Under the pieces are notes generated by a model. The model saw nothing but the letters and a program-made list of their open reading frames with translations. It was not told where the DNA came from and made no database searches. A DNA stretch of 10,606 nucleotides, from assembly GCA_009663005.1 (NCBI GenBank), contig VIGQ01001469.1:1-10606 (forward strand), given 5' to 3'. Below, piece after piece: positions 1 through 7,835 of the stretch. Within the stretch, counting starts at the first letter, position 1; every line of letters begins with the position of its first letter. The position numbers and the translations under genes were made by a program. The stretch comes from Actinidia chinensis (taxonomy: Eukaryota > Streptophyta > Magnoliopsida > Ericales > Actinidiaceae).

Positions 1-1246
1 TTGTTAGAATATCATCTACTTGACGTTCTGATGGGGGGGGGAACATACACATGCCCATAAGTAAGAATTTCAACTAATCTGCTAATCTAATATTTTGACA
101 AAGTCTCGGCCTAATCTAAATATACACTTTGACATATAGTTACATCTTCCTCCATCTTGTCTCTTCATGCTTTAATAGGTTGTCTCGAACAAAACGAATT
201 AGTTTTTATTGTTTTCTTTTCTGTCCTTTCTCCGCACTAATTGCTGTTATTAAAATTACTTCTTAATTCTGAGCTTGATTGCACATTGTTTTCTGCAAGT
301 TACAATATTCACTTTTAGGTGGGGCATTTATGGACACCGGTGTTCCTGATCATAATCTTGGTTTTTATTAAAACTGACAGTTAATTAGTTGTTTTATTTT
401 GTGTTCAACAAGAATTGGAGTCGGACACGCGACACAGCACGTCTATTGTTTTTATTTTTGGTTTCATCGGATGCATTAAGGACAAAATAAATAAATTTTG
501 TATATGTGTGGGTGTCCAGAGATACTTTGTGTCATAAATATCTATCCGAAACTAATTAAAAATTGACCCAACTATAAAGAAAATAAAAATGACATCGCAC
601 AATACACAAATCAATTGATTCACGTGGGGAAACCGACAACCCCACCACTAGACATACTTTATTAATGTAATGTAAGTTTTTTACTCGTCACATTTTATCT
701 TACTTGAATACTTTTATTCATCAAGTGCTTTTTTATTCACAGAACTTAATCTATTTTTTTTTAGTATTATAACCCTTTGACCCTTGGTCATAAAACGGAA
801 AATGATATTAACTGTAGGCAATTATTTTCAATCAGAAAAAATATATCTATAATTTGTAAGAACATTATGACACAATTCCCTGACCTAACTGGAAGAATAA
901 TTGTGCAATTTGAACAAATAAAGCACACGGACAAAGTGCATGACTTTTTATTATGGAGACTTTTTTATTATTTAAATTCATAACATCGTACATAACCCAT
1001 ATAACATTTTTATGTCAGAGGACAACTTTGCCACCGACCTCACACGACCCCATCCTCGTTATTGATATTGTTCTATACTCATATAAACCTTATAATATCG
1101 TAAAAAAAAAAAAGTTTCCCACCGTACACTTAAAATTTTCCACAGAGAGAATCGAAAAACGCTGACCATGACAACAACCTGGACCCATTACAATGATTGT
1201 TGGCATCCTGTGTATTTTCCTCATAACAAATCTTTTGTTTGACAGT
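1..1246. other. AT-rich intergenic spacer, no gene recognised
   Basis: Frames here are short and of low complexity, and none resembles a known protein. Small structures visible are a 10-bp palindrome ACACCGGTGT near 334-343, a hairpin with GTGGGG at 624-629 and CCCCAC at 640-645, and a poly-A run near 1101. The hairpin overlaps a CACGTG core. None of these is enough to call a functional site. Confidence 0.7.
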
Positions 1247-1283
1247 ATCCGCATCCGCATCCACCCCATCCGCATCCGCATCC
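1247..1283. repeat. CCGCAT hexanucleotide repeat
   Basis: The hexamer ATCCGC is repeated imperfectly about six times, with one interruption (CCACCCC) in the middle. The six-base period would keep a reading frame open, which explains the Met/Arg/Trp-rich short frame on the minus strand. I take that frame to be a product of the repeat and not a gene. Confidence 0.85.
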
Positions 1284-2153
1284 AGCATACATGGAACGGG
1301 CATTCCCTACCCCTGATAACATGGCCCCCATAAATGTACTTCATAACATGGCCACCAACATACCCTACGCGGGAATCTGGCTCGGCTCTTGCTTTGGCTG
1401 TGTCTGGCTTCGCTCTTGCTGATCTCTGATGCTCTTGATTGTTTTGGCCAACCTTTGTGCAACCACTTTTCCGCATCTTCTCGGTTACAGCATACTACTG
1501 TGATCGTCACTGTATTTGCCTTTCTCATCATAAGCCTGTTTCGTATTTCTAAATTCACAGCACCCAAAAATTCATTCGTTATCCTAGACATTCAATGGAA
1601 TATGTGGACGTGTTTCATGCGTTCAGTGTTTGGTTGTGTGGGGCACTCACCAGGGATTTGCAAAGCACATTTCTTGATCTTCTTGTAACATTTATGCAAT
1701 TGAGATCCCCACCTTCAGCACCATGGTTTGTCACCTTTCCATATGGACAAAAAAGGATACAATCTAAGGAATCAAGAACTAAATCCAATCCACAAGATAT
1801 ATTGTCAAGAACCAAACCTCAACCACAAAATTGAAATGAATGGGCAATTAGAGATAAGATGGGGGACCGTGTTCACCAACCTCGTCAGACATAGTGAGGA
1901 GACTTGGAGGCGATCGATCTGAATCCAGACCCAAGGATGACGAATTCTTGATAACTAAATGGTAATATATATAGTGATAGTGAGACTTATTTCTCAAATC
2001 TTTTTCATGGAACTGTCTTAGGAAGTGCAATAGAATTTTACTTAGTAGAGGGGAGCCAATTAGGGGGATGACACGCTTAAGAAGTTGAAATAGATTTGCG
2101 ATCATTAAGATGTCGTCTCATGGGCGAGGAGGTGACTATGATTGCTGACGCTT

Positions 2154-2156
<3 letters not shown>
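1284..2156. other. Intergenic spacer with overlapping short frames, no gene supported
   Basis: The direct repeat ATAACATGGCC occurs near 1316 and 1343. GC content rises slightly around 1370-1500. On the minus strand a 94-codon frame (1591-1307) runs through this part and becomes rich in Lys, Arg and Ser. A 99-codon frame overlaps it on the plus strand. Neither shows a recognisable domain, and overlapping frames of this size are expected by chance. The stretch 1850-2100 also shows nothing I can name. Confidence 0.6.
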
Positions 2157-2188
<32 letters not shown>

Positions 2189-2197
2189 TCTCTCTCT
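2157..2197. repeat. (TC)n microsatellite
   Basis: About 20 dinucleotide units with a single CCC interruption near 2184. On the plus strand it encodes a Ser-Leu repeat, so the short frame that spans it is a microsatellite artefact. Tracts of this type are common in plant introns, 5' leaders and spacers. Confidence 0.97.
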
Positions 2198-2418
2198 TTT
2201 TCTCAAGTTGGCATGTGGATTGAGAAACCATTCACCTTCCGGATGGCTCTTCTTTCAATTCAAGATGTTGAGAGAAATTTAGATGTAAGGTACTTAGTTG
2301 GGTGGGGGTGCAATCATGGGTCATGCACCCCACATGGCTGGCCGTACACGTGTCCCGAAGTTGAATAATTGTTCAGGACTTTGGATATCCTGGTGAATAA
2401 GTGGACATGGTTCAAATG
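2198..2418. other. Spacer with small imperfect hairpin
   Basis: No gene is seen. An inverted repeat pairs GTGGGGGTGCA (2302-2312) with TGCACCCCAC (2324-2333) around an 11-base loop with one bulge. The words CACCCCACATGGCT and GCCGTACAC recur at 3530-3550, near the CA-rich tract, which suggests related fragments. Confidence 0.5.
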
Positions 2419-2478
2419 GTTAAAATCATGAAATTATTTAAATTATTTAAATTTAATTTTAAATAATTAAATTTTAAC
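2419..2478. repeat. AT-rich foldback (imperfect inverted repeat)
   Basis: GTTAAAAT at 2419-2426 pairs with ATTTTAAC at 2471-2478. The inner arms (AATTATTTAAA against TTTAAATAATT) continue the stem after a short asymmetric interruption, giving arms of about 25 bp. It may be the core of a small MITE or only low-complexity AT sequence. No target duplication is evident. Confidence 0.6.
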
Positions 2479-2573
2479 ATAAATTTAGTTGCAATAGGAA
2501 TTGTTTGGACACAATGAAAAGCACGGAATAACTTCTCCCCAAAGGTCAGCAAGCTTTTGAATCAAGTCCTAAG

Positions 2574-2996
2574 AGGCCGTTTGGCTACCGATATGGAGGG
2601 GGATAACTTTTTTCCCCTAATACTTTTTTCCTCCCGGCGTTTGGCTGGCGAATATGGAGGGGAAATTTATTGCCCCCGGATATTTATACCCCTGAGGTGG
2701 ATAAGGCGGATAATTTTGGTGCCTAGACCCTAACTAAAAGTTACCGGGATAAGGGGGTGGAGGATAAGAAAAAATATATATAAACAGAAATAAAATGTGT
2801 ATAAATTTTTTTATATAAAGAAGAGAAATAAAATAGATATTTTTAATAACTAAATATTTTATATTTTGCTTCTATCTATATATTTTCTTCCTTATCTTCC
2901 ACCCTTATCCACTCATTCTAAAAAATATTCAAACAAAGTTAAAAATTATCCCCTTAAAAGTTATTCCCCTCTTATATCCTCCAGCCAAATGAACCC
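2574..2996. mobile_element. MITE-like element with related termini in inverted orientation
   Basis: The left end (2574-2610: GGCCGTTTGGCTACC, then GGAGGGGGATAACTTTT) reappears inverted at the right end (2957-2996, ending CCAGCCAAATGAACCC). The inverted similarity also holds further in: GGATAAGGGGGTGGAGGATAAG near 2746-2767 matches the complement of 2889-2914. The centre (2768-2880) is AT-rich and non-coding. The left arm is longer than the right because the terminal block GTTTGGCT...ATATGGAGGGG is repeated 60 bp further in (2579 and 2639). GTTTGGCT-type ends resemble those of some plant MITE families, but I see no clean target duplication, so the superfamily is not assigned. Confidence 0.7.
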
Positions 2997-3108
2997 ATGT
3001 GAGCCTATATCCATCCCCTCCCTTCATTAAATTCATCCCCCAAACATACCTAACCCTCTCTCTCCCTCTTGTAGACGGGAAACTGGATCATAGATTCACA
3101 CGGTTCAT

Positions 3109-3341
3109 ACTCCCTCCCTCACATTTTGATCTCCCCTTTTTTGAAAATTCATTTTTTTAAGAAAATTTAATTATTATATTTCATTTCTAATTTTATTTCT
3201 ATAATAGTTATTTTTTATTTTAGTTAAAATATTATATAAATAATATATAAAAGAAATAATATTTATTAGTTTATTTACTGAACAGTAATTTTGAACACCT
3301 GAAAATAGAACAATGGTATTTAAATATGAGAGGAAGGAATA
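3109..3341. mobile_element. Stowaway-like (Tc1/mariner) MITE, degenerate
   Basis: The left end TACTCCCTCCCTCACAT (3108-3124) matches the plant Stowaway consensus CTCCCTCC at a TA dinucleotide. The right end ATGAGAGGAAGGAATA (3326-3341) is its approximate inverse, also ending in TA. The roughly 230 bp between them are very AT-rich and non-coding, as expected of Stowaway elements. Several mismatches in the right terminus suggest an old copy. Chance pairing of purine-rich and pyrimidine-rich ends is the alternative. Confidence 0.55.
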
Positions 3342-3572
3342 AACAATAACTATATATAGTTTTTAAACTGGTCACAATACTTTATAACTAATGTGATATA
3401 TTTTTGTAATTACTCGTAATAATTTATTATAACATTAAATTAATATGTACCATCTCAAACGGATTTGAATAATATAATTAGTCATAATAACATTAAAGTA
3501 ATTAGTCGTAATAATTGTTGAATAAGTGGCCGTACACCCCACATGGCTAACCATTTGAACTGCTGGATTTGA
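3342..3572. other. AT-rich spacer
   Basis: No gene is seen. The words AATTAGTCRTAATAA and ATAACATTAAA recur two or three times between 3425 and 3515, giving a loosely repetitive texture without a firm period. Confidence 0.5.
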
Positions 3573-3634
3573 ACCACACCACACCACACACCCCACGCAC
3601 TGGATTCGAACACCCACACCCACGCCCACCCCCG
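3573..3634. repeat. CA/CCCAC-rich simple-sequence tract
   Basis: Runs of CCACA and CCCACAC/CCCACGC make the plus strand almost free of G and T in places. The minus-strand frame that covers it begins Met-Gly-Val-Gly-Val-Gly-Val, which is just the repeat translated. I give it no coding value. Confidence 0.75.
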
Positions 3635-3717
3635 TCCTATTTCACATATTTATCTTGCCTCATTACTATATGTGTGAGCCTGATTCGATGATATTTTGAG
3701 CATTTTTTTTTTCTTCC

Positions 3718-4087
3718 ACACAACACGAAATTTGAAGTTGTAACCTCCAAACAAGGGCGGTGCGAAGAGATACACACAAAACAATGAAAAAATGAAGTTG
3801 TTGACCTCCAAACGAACAGAATAAAGGATTCATCCAACTTGAAAGTAAATGTATCCCTGAAATTTGGTAGTCAAGTGACTATTAATTCATTCATTTCATT
3901 TTAATACAAGATATGAATATGTCAAGGGCGGTAGGCAAGATATACACACAAAACAATGAACAGAAATTGAGTTGTTGACTCCAAATGAACCAGATAATGA
4001 ATTCATTGCAACTTGAAAGAAATTCTCAATCCCTGGATTTGTCATCAAAGTGCTTTTATCATTCATTTATTTGTATCCAATATATTT
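3718..4087. repeat. Diverged 171-bp tandem duplication
   Basis: Copy 1 starts CAAGGGCGGT at 3752 and copy 2 starts with the same ten bases at 3923, a period of 171 bp. Shared landmarks in order are ATACACACAAAACAATGAA, a GTTGTTGAC...CTCCAAA block, ATTCAT...CAACTTGAAAG, ATCCCTG, and a closing ATCATTCATTT-like stretch. A third partial copy lies upstream (CACACAACACGAAA then GAAGTTGTAACCTCCAAAC at 3718-3752), so the block may once have had more units. No open frame is conserved between copies. Confidence 0.8.
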
Positions 4088-4511
4088 GTTTTTGTTTGTA
4101 TAGATACATGAACAAAATTAGACATCCAAGGGGGTCAAGCTCCATGATTCCTGGAGCCAAAACTACAAATGACATGACCACAAGCCATTGGCCGTGAAGG
4201 TACGCCCAAAACCTGGATATATATACCTAAAATTCAGCGGGCACGAGCACGGGCATGGGCTTGGGCATGTTGGAAGCAATATATATGCACCATTTACGTA
4301 ACCGTCTCTGATATAGACAAAAACAACTTGTGCCATAGGGTTGGGGGATCCGTCGCTTTGATGCTCTAACGCGAGTCCAATCGATCAATAGGTAGACGTA
4401 AGACTGAACCTATTAAATAACTCAATCGAACGTCTACAAATGGATCACCCCACAACTATGACGTATGTAACACATGAATTCTATAGCATCATACACGAAA
4501 AGTCATGGCCC
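4088..4511. other. Intergenic spacer
   Basis: No gene is supported. A short GGGC-rich stretch (GGGCACGAGCACGGGCATGGGC, 4239-4260) and small inverted repeats (AATAGGT at 4387-4393 with ACCTATT near 4408; GTAGACG at 4392 with CGTCTAC at 4431) are visible. They are weak and are not called separately. Confidence 0.5.
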
Positions 4512-4533
4512 CTCTCTCTCTCTCTCTCTCTCT
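4512..4533. repeat. (CT)11 microsatellite
   Basis: A pure CT dinucleotide run of about 11 units. The plus-strand frame across it reads Ser-Leu repeats and is not coding evidence. Confidence 0.95.
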
Positions 4534-4930
4534 GTTTTAAAGGTGCATTAGATAGAGAAAGAAAGGGTAATTTCACTATCCTCCTAGAGCTTTGGGTTTG
4601 CAAAATCTCGCGATTTTTTTCCCTGTGGGTTGTAAAATATAAAAAAGTCCCTGCTTTTTGAAAATACTATACACATTCGCCTTCCTTATTAAATTAAGGC
4701 CAACTTATATACAAGTGTAATTTCACACGAACCTCCACTATAGTTATAAAATTAAAACAAGACACTCTTTTTTGAAACTAATATACATTTAGATTTACAA
4801 ACAAGGGAGGTCCAAGGAAGTTCGGCAAGGTGAACCCATGTGGTATGGTGATTTAATGGGATGTAATATTCCCGGTTCCCATTTCGAATCGTTAGGAAGT
4901 ACGACCTAAGATCAAGGCCATGACCCATAA
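4534..4930. other. Spacer, no gene recognised
   Basis: Poly-T and A-rich stretches dominate 4610-4800. The part 4836-4890 has higher complexity (GGTATGGTGATTTAATGGG and CATTTCGAATCG), with a faint resemblance to tRNA box A/box B spacing. It is too weak to call a SINE. Confidence 0.45.
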
Positions 4931-5325
4931 TCAATCGTTGGAGTCCACTCGTCGAGAAGGATTTTCACCAACATGAATCCGCTGCCAGTGTGATGACAGT
5001 CGATTAGCTGCTGTTGGTTCCAAATGCATGGAGAGGGTACATGAGTTGTTTGGGTGAGAAGATCTACCAATTAACATAGAATGAGTGATTGCTTCCATGG
5101 TTGTCGATACATCACTTCTCTTCAATGAGAGTTTTGATACAGGGCAGTTATTATCTTCAACTTTATCTTCCTAAGATTTCTTCCTCAGAAGTGCAGTAAG
5201 GTTTGGAGGAAGTGTTTCCCACGCGATTATGGGCATCTTGTAGTATGGTTGGGGCAGTTGGGGATGGTGTCATTATCTTTTGACATGGTGTCGAGAATAT
5301 CTTCTTCCTCGGCAGTTATAGTCAT
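4931..5325 (-). pseudogene. Decayed open frame, 3' part, function unknown
   Basis: On the minus strand an ATG at 5325 opens a frame of 32 codons (Met-Thr-Ile-Thr-Ala-Glu-Glu-Glu-Asp...) that stops at 5229-5227. Beyond it another frame is open through 5125-4931 (64 codons from a TTG; first ATG at about 5095) and ends TGA. Between them, stop codons and frame changes interrupt an otherwise amino-acid-balanced sequence containing acidic (SEEE) and basic segments. The first part is in frame with codons on the far side of the retroelement (9163-9089), so the LTR element appears to have landed inside this frame. I do not recognise a family. It could be a gene relic, a fragment of another transposon, or chance. 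Confidence 0.25.
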
Positions 5326-5330
5326 GGTAG
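5326..5330. repeat. Target-site duplication, left copy (GGTAG)
   Basis: These five bases precede the TG of the left LTR and match AGTAG after the right LTR at four of five positions. A 5-bp duplication is usual for Ty1-copia and Ty3-gypsy integrases. The single mismatch fits an old insertion. Confidence 0.65.
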
Positions 5331-5396
5331 TGTTGATGCCCAAAACGGTTACCAGTCCCTCCACCAACATCCAACCACACACAATAGACAAAGATT

Positions 5397-5429
5397 ACGT
5401 GGTTCGGCCAACACCCTAAATCCACGGAG
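5397..5429 (-). promoter_or_regulatory. Conserved LTR box (left copy)
   Basis: On the plus strand ACGTGGTTCGGCCAAC is followed by TCCACGGAG. Read in element orientation this is CCGTGGA...GGCCGAACCACGT, where CGTGG and CCACG can pair as a hairpin. From memory, this type of box is widespread near the 3' end of plant copia LTRs. It also occurs in the right LTR at 8488-8520. Confidence 0.6.
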
Positions 5430-5687
5430 AGGAACAAATAATTCCTATCACAGAAATGACTTACAATGCGTACATAGGGACGAGCTCATCCCACTCACAT
5501 CTCAGCACTCTCTCATCTCTCAATCTCATGTCTATCTCTCACAGATCTCACAGACTACCAATTCAGCCACTCTCTGCCAGATTCTGGTGCCTCGGTGCTC
5601 TCACTAGCACACTAGCAACTCCCCCCAAACCCAAAATCTATCTCAGCCCCTCTCTGACACAGCCAACAAGCTGGTGGTGCTCGGTTG

Positions 5688-5706
5688 GTAATCCTCCAAG
5701 GATTAC
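5688..5706. repeat. Conserved LTR stem-loop (left copy)
   Basis: GTAATCC and GGATTAC form a perfect 7-bp inverted repeat around the loop TCCAA. The same 19 bases are identical in the other LTR (8787-8805) although flanking positions differ, which hints at a retained role in RNA structure or protein binding. Confidence 0.6.
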
Positions 5707-5741
5707 ATCTTGCTCTTCCGTGCTATGCTCTCTCCAATGAG

Positions 5742-5752
5742 CCTTAAATAGG
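5742..5752 (-). promoter_or_regulatory. TATA-like element in 3' LTR
   Basis: The minus strand reads CCTATTTAAGG at the position matching CCTATTAAATAGG in the other LTR. An AT-rich core of this kind within a GC-richer LTR is a plausible TATA box. In the 3' LTR it could drive transcription outwards into 5330 and below. Function is inferred only. Confidence 0.3.
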
Positions 5753-5981
5753 GGATTGGAGCCTCCATTGTTGACAATCACCAGCCGGCATCCTTCTCTC
5801 TCGGCCATTCTGTCTTCCTCGCTTAGTAGAGACTCCTGTCTCGACCAATCTTACCAAATGAATACGGCTTCTGAAGAGGATTGTGTGAATGCCTGAAGGA
5901 TGAATGAGGACTTTGGCATTTTGGCAGGGCTTGGGGCTGGGCCCATAGTGTTGGGCCTCCAATTTGGGATGGACTCCAACA

Positions 5982-5996
5982 GAATCTCCCCCCTCC
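5982..5996 (-). other. Polypurine tract
   Basis: The minus strand reads GGAGGGGGGAGATTC directly before the TG of the 3' LTR. This is the expected place and composition for the primer of plus-strand DNA synthesis. GGGGGAGATT ahead of TGTTGG is, from memory, a common arrangement in plant copia elements. It fixes the element's orientation together with the primer-binding site. Confidence 0.85.
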
Positions 5997-7005
5997 AGCC
6001 AATGGAGGGTACTCTGGCATTCGTCAGTTATCCATCCCTGACAACTTCTAGTCCAGCTCCCCCGTAAGATCTACAAGCAGTTATCCGAGATACGTTACCC
6101 TCATCCGTGGGGCAAACTCCACTCCACTGAAGTGAGTGCACTTCCAACCTGAAGTATGCCGCACCTTCTAACTAGGTGCCACTCCTGCTCCCCCCCACCT
6201 GGGTGCCGCGCAAAGTACGCACTTTGCACAACTCGTCGCGTGACTTATCTATACTCCCTTTATGTGAACACGGTGGGGGGGAGAGATCCCCGCACTGATC
6301 TTGAGTGAAAGAGACTCGTCCGGGCGACGTAGCCGCATGTCGCTGTACATCACTCTGTCTCTCTCCTCTGAGCTCTCATGGACATCCCTGCACTGGTTGC
6401 ACCTTCTCGGTCTGGGCCAGACTTCTGCCACGTATCCCAAAGCATTCCTTTGAGCTCATGTTCACTGTGGATCCTTCAAGTACATCCATCATGGGTACTA
6501 CTGCGCTTGCTTTGCGTGCCTTGTTTGCACGGTTTGCTTCTGCGTCATCCATCTGCTAATACCACATGACCTATGTCGGACAGCAGCTCTCCTGTATGAC
6601 ATTCTCCCTCAGTCGGGGATAGCCTTCCAGTCTTCCTTTCCTGCAGCTTCTCCTGTTTCCCTTGGAAACTCTGAGTGGTCCTCACTTAGCTTCAAAGCTC
6701 ATAGCTTCGACTCCGCATTCTCAATGAAACATGCCTTACCACGGTCACCTTCATGGAATCTCCCGTCGGCGGAAACCGGACTGTCCTTGCAACAATCGCG
6801 TCGTAGCCATCCGACCAAGTCCCGCGCATGCTAGCTACATGTGTAGGCACACTTCCTGTCTTCTGCACAAGTGGTAAGCATTCATGAATCAGAAATCCAA
6901 CTGATCTTCATTCTGCCGAATTGCCTGCTAGGAGAAAATCACTCTCAATCCACAGCCATCATTGCTGTTATTGCCTGCCTCTGAAGACTAATCTGGTGCT
7001 TTGTT

Positions 7006-7040
<35 letters not shown>

Positions 7041-7095
7041 CTAAAAGAGCACTTAAAGTGGACCTGTGGATTCTGCCCTCCGTCATCATCTGCAT
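5997..7095 (-). other. Retroelement internal domain, non-coding 3' part
   Basis: About 1.1 kb of moderate GC content lies between the polypurine tract and the first internal repeats. No gag-pol motif is visible in any minus-strand frame: I see no zinc-knuckle CX2CX4HX4C and no YVDD-type reverse-transcriptase motif. Frames up to 84 codons occur on both strands without pattern. A hairpin (GCAAAGT at 6210-6216, ACTTTGC at 6221-6227) is the only clear local structure. Confidence 0.6.
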
Positions 7096-7186
7096 TGACC
7101 TATTCTATTAGCCTCCTTTTATTGACCTCTCGATGAGACCTCTTCTCTGGCCTATTCTCTTGACCTCTTCTGTGGCCTCTTCTCGG
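7096..7186. repeat. Degenerate pyrimidine-rich tandem repeat
   Basis: GACCT(A/C)TTCT...GGCCT(A/C)TTCTC units recur. GACCTCTTCT occurs at 7137 and 7162, 25 bp apart, and related GACCT starts lie at 7097 and 7124. The segment reads as short slippage-type duplications inside the retroelement. Confidence 0.5.
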
Positions 7187-7313
7187 AAATCGCTCATTTG
7201 TTCCTGCCCACCAATAGTCCCTCTCGAAGTTTTAACACAGCCTTCTCAATAAGACTTTGTTCTGAGATGTATTCTCACGGTACATATCCTTCAACTTGGG
7301 TCCAAACCCAGCG

Positions 7314-7431
7314 CACTCATCTCATCGTGCTACATGTTGGAACATCCTGTGTTCAATGCATTGTCAAGATCTGAACACTCGTCTCATCGTGCTAATGATG
7401 GAACACTCGTGTGCAGGCATTGTCTGATATT
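7314..7431. repeat. 62-bp tandem duplication inside the retroelement
   Basis: CACTCATCTCATCGTGCT at 7314 is followed 62 bp later by CACTCGTCTCATCGTGCT at 7376. Similarity continues through ATGTTGGAACA/ATGATGGAACA and GCATTGTC. The second copy is slightly shorter. Confidence 0.8.
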
Positions 7432-7629
7432 GCCCAATCATCTTCCTGTTCATCTCATTCCTCATCCTGGTTTTTTTGCGGGCGTAATCCGCATCTGAAA
7501 GCTTGATCAGGGCTCTCACATTACTCGCCTTCTTAACTATCCAAAAATGGAAGCAAAATCTCTGAAACCGACCTCGCTGATGAATCCGGAATGCCGAGAA
7601 AACTAGGACGGGCTTTCCTGGCAAAAATC

Positions 7630-7830
7630 AGACACTTTGGAACCCAAATTGAATCAAATCGAACTTCAGGGACTAAAATAAAATTTTCAATTTTCCAAGG
7701 ACCTATTGCAATTTCCCAAAAAAAGTCACAGGACCCAAAACTGCACATTTCCAAAAAACTCAGGGACCCAAATTGAAAATACCAGCAAAGTTCAGGGAAT
7801 AAAAGTGGCAATTTTTACTTTTCGGTCCAA
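7630..7830 (-). repeat. Tandem array of a ~31-bp GGTCCCTGA unit
   Basis: On the plus strand, GGA(A/C) cores fall at 7639, 7670, 7699, 7731, 7764 and 7796, giving spacings of 31, 29, 32, 33 and 32. A related GGTCC lies at 7824. In element orientation the unit is roughly TTTTGGGTCCCTGA followed by a T/A-rich half that includes TTTGG and AAATTGCA. There are six to seven diverged copies. It has no coding sense, and the 92-codon minus frame here is the repeat translated. Confidence 0.8.
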
Positions 7831-7835
7831 ACTTG

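Larger units (their letters stand above)
5331..5981 (-). repeat. 3' LTR of the retroelement (651 bp)
   Basis: Read on the minus strand it starts TGTTGGAGTCC and ends GGGCATCAACA, so the ends are 5-bp inverted repeats (TGTTG...CAACA). It aligns from end to end with 8408-9088. Long shared blocks include TCTATCTCTCACAGATCTCACAG, the segment around TCCTCCAAGGATTACAT, and ACCAAATGAATACGGCTTCTG. The two copies differ by many substitutions and short indels. It contains a TATA-like CCTATTTAAGG (minus strand) and the CGTGGAT...CCGAACCACGT box. Open frames inside it are chance products of CT-rich sequence. Confidence 0.92.

Noticed and set aside
620..626. CACGTG G-box cores (also near 2348 and 9523)
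   Set aside because: Six-base palindromes are expected by chance at this frequency, and no gene lies next to them.
1307..1591. 94-codon minus-strand frame with a Lys/Arg/Ser-rich end
   Set aside because: No domain recognised. It overlaps other frames of similar length on both strands, and part of its sequence follows from local repeats.
1389..1688. 99-codon plus-strand frame with hydrophobic stretches
   Set aside because: Hydrophobic runs come from T/C-rich codons. There is no family similarity that I can see, and a competing frame lies opposite.
1848..2105. 85-codon minus-strand frame that at first looked like an organelle-type protein
   Set aside because: I compared it mentally with common plastid proteins (matK, cemA, ycf1, accD, ndhB) and found no match, so I do not call an organelle DNA insertion.
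2096..2368. 90-codon frame with a Ser-Leu repeat
   Set aside because: Produced by the (TC)n microsatellite at 2157-2197.
4836..4890. tRNA-like box A/box B words
   Set aside because: Box B is poor and the spacing is off. No SINE body or target duplication is visible.
5456..5740. Ser-rich 94-codon frame, with a similar 96-codon frame at 8673-8963
   Set aside because: Both lie inside the LTRs on the antisense strand and come from CT-rich LTR sequence. They are not conserved as a frame because of indels between the LTRs.
6249..6440. Cys-X2-Cys...His word on the minus strand considered as a gag zinc knuckle
   Set aside because: Spacing does not fit CX2CX4HX4C and the fourth ligand is missing.
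7533..7811. 92-codon minus-strand frame in the retroelement
   Set aside because: It is the translation of the 31-bp repeat array, with no gag or pol similarity.
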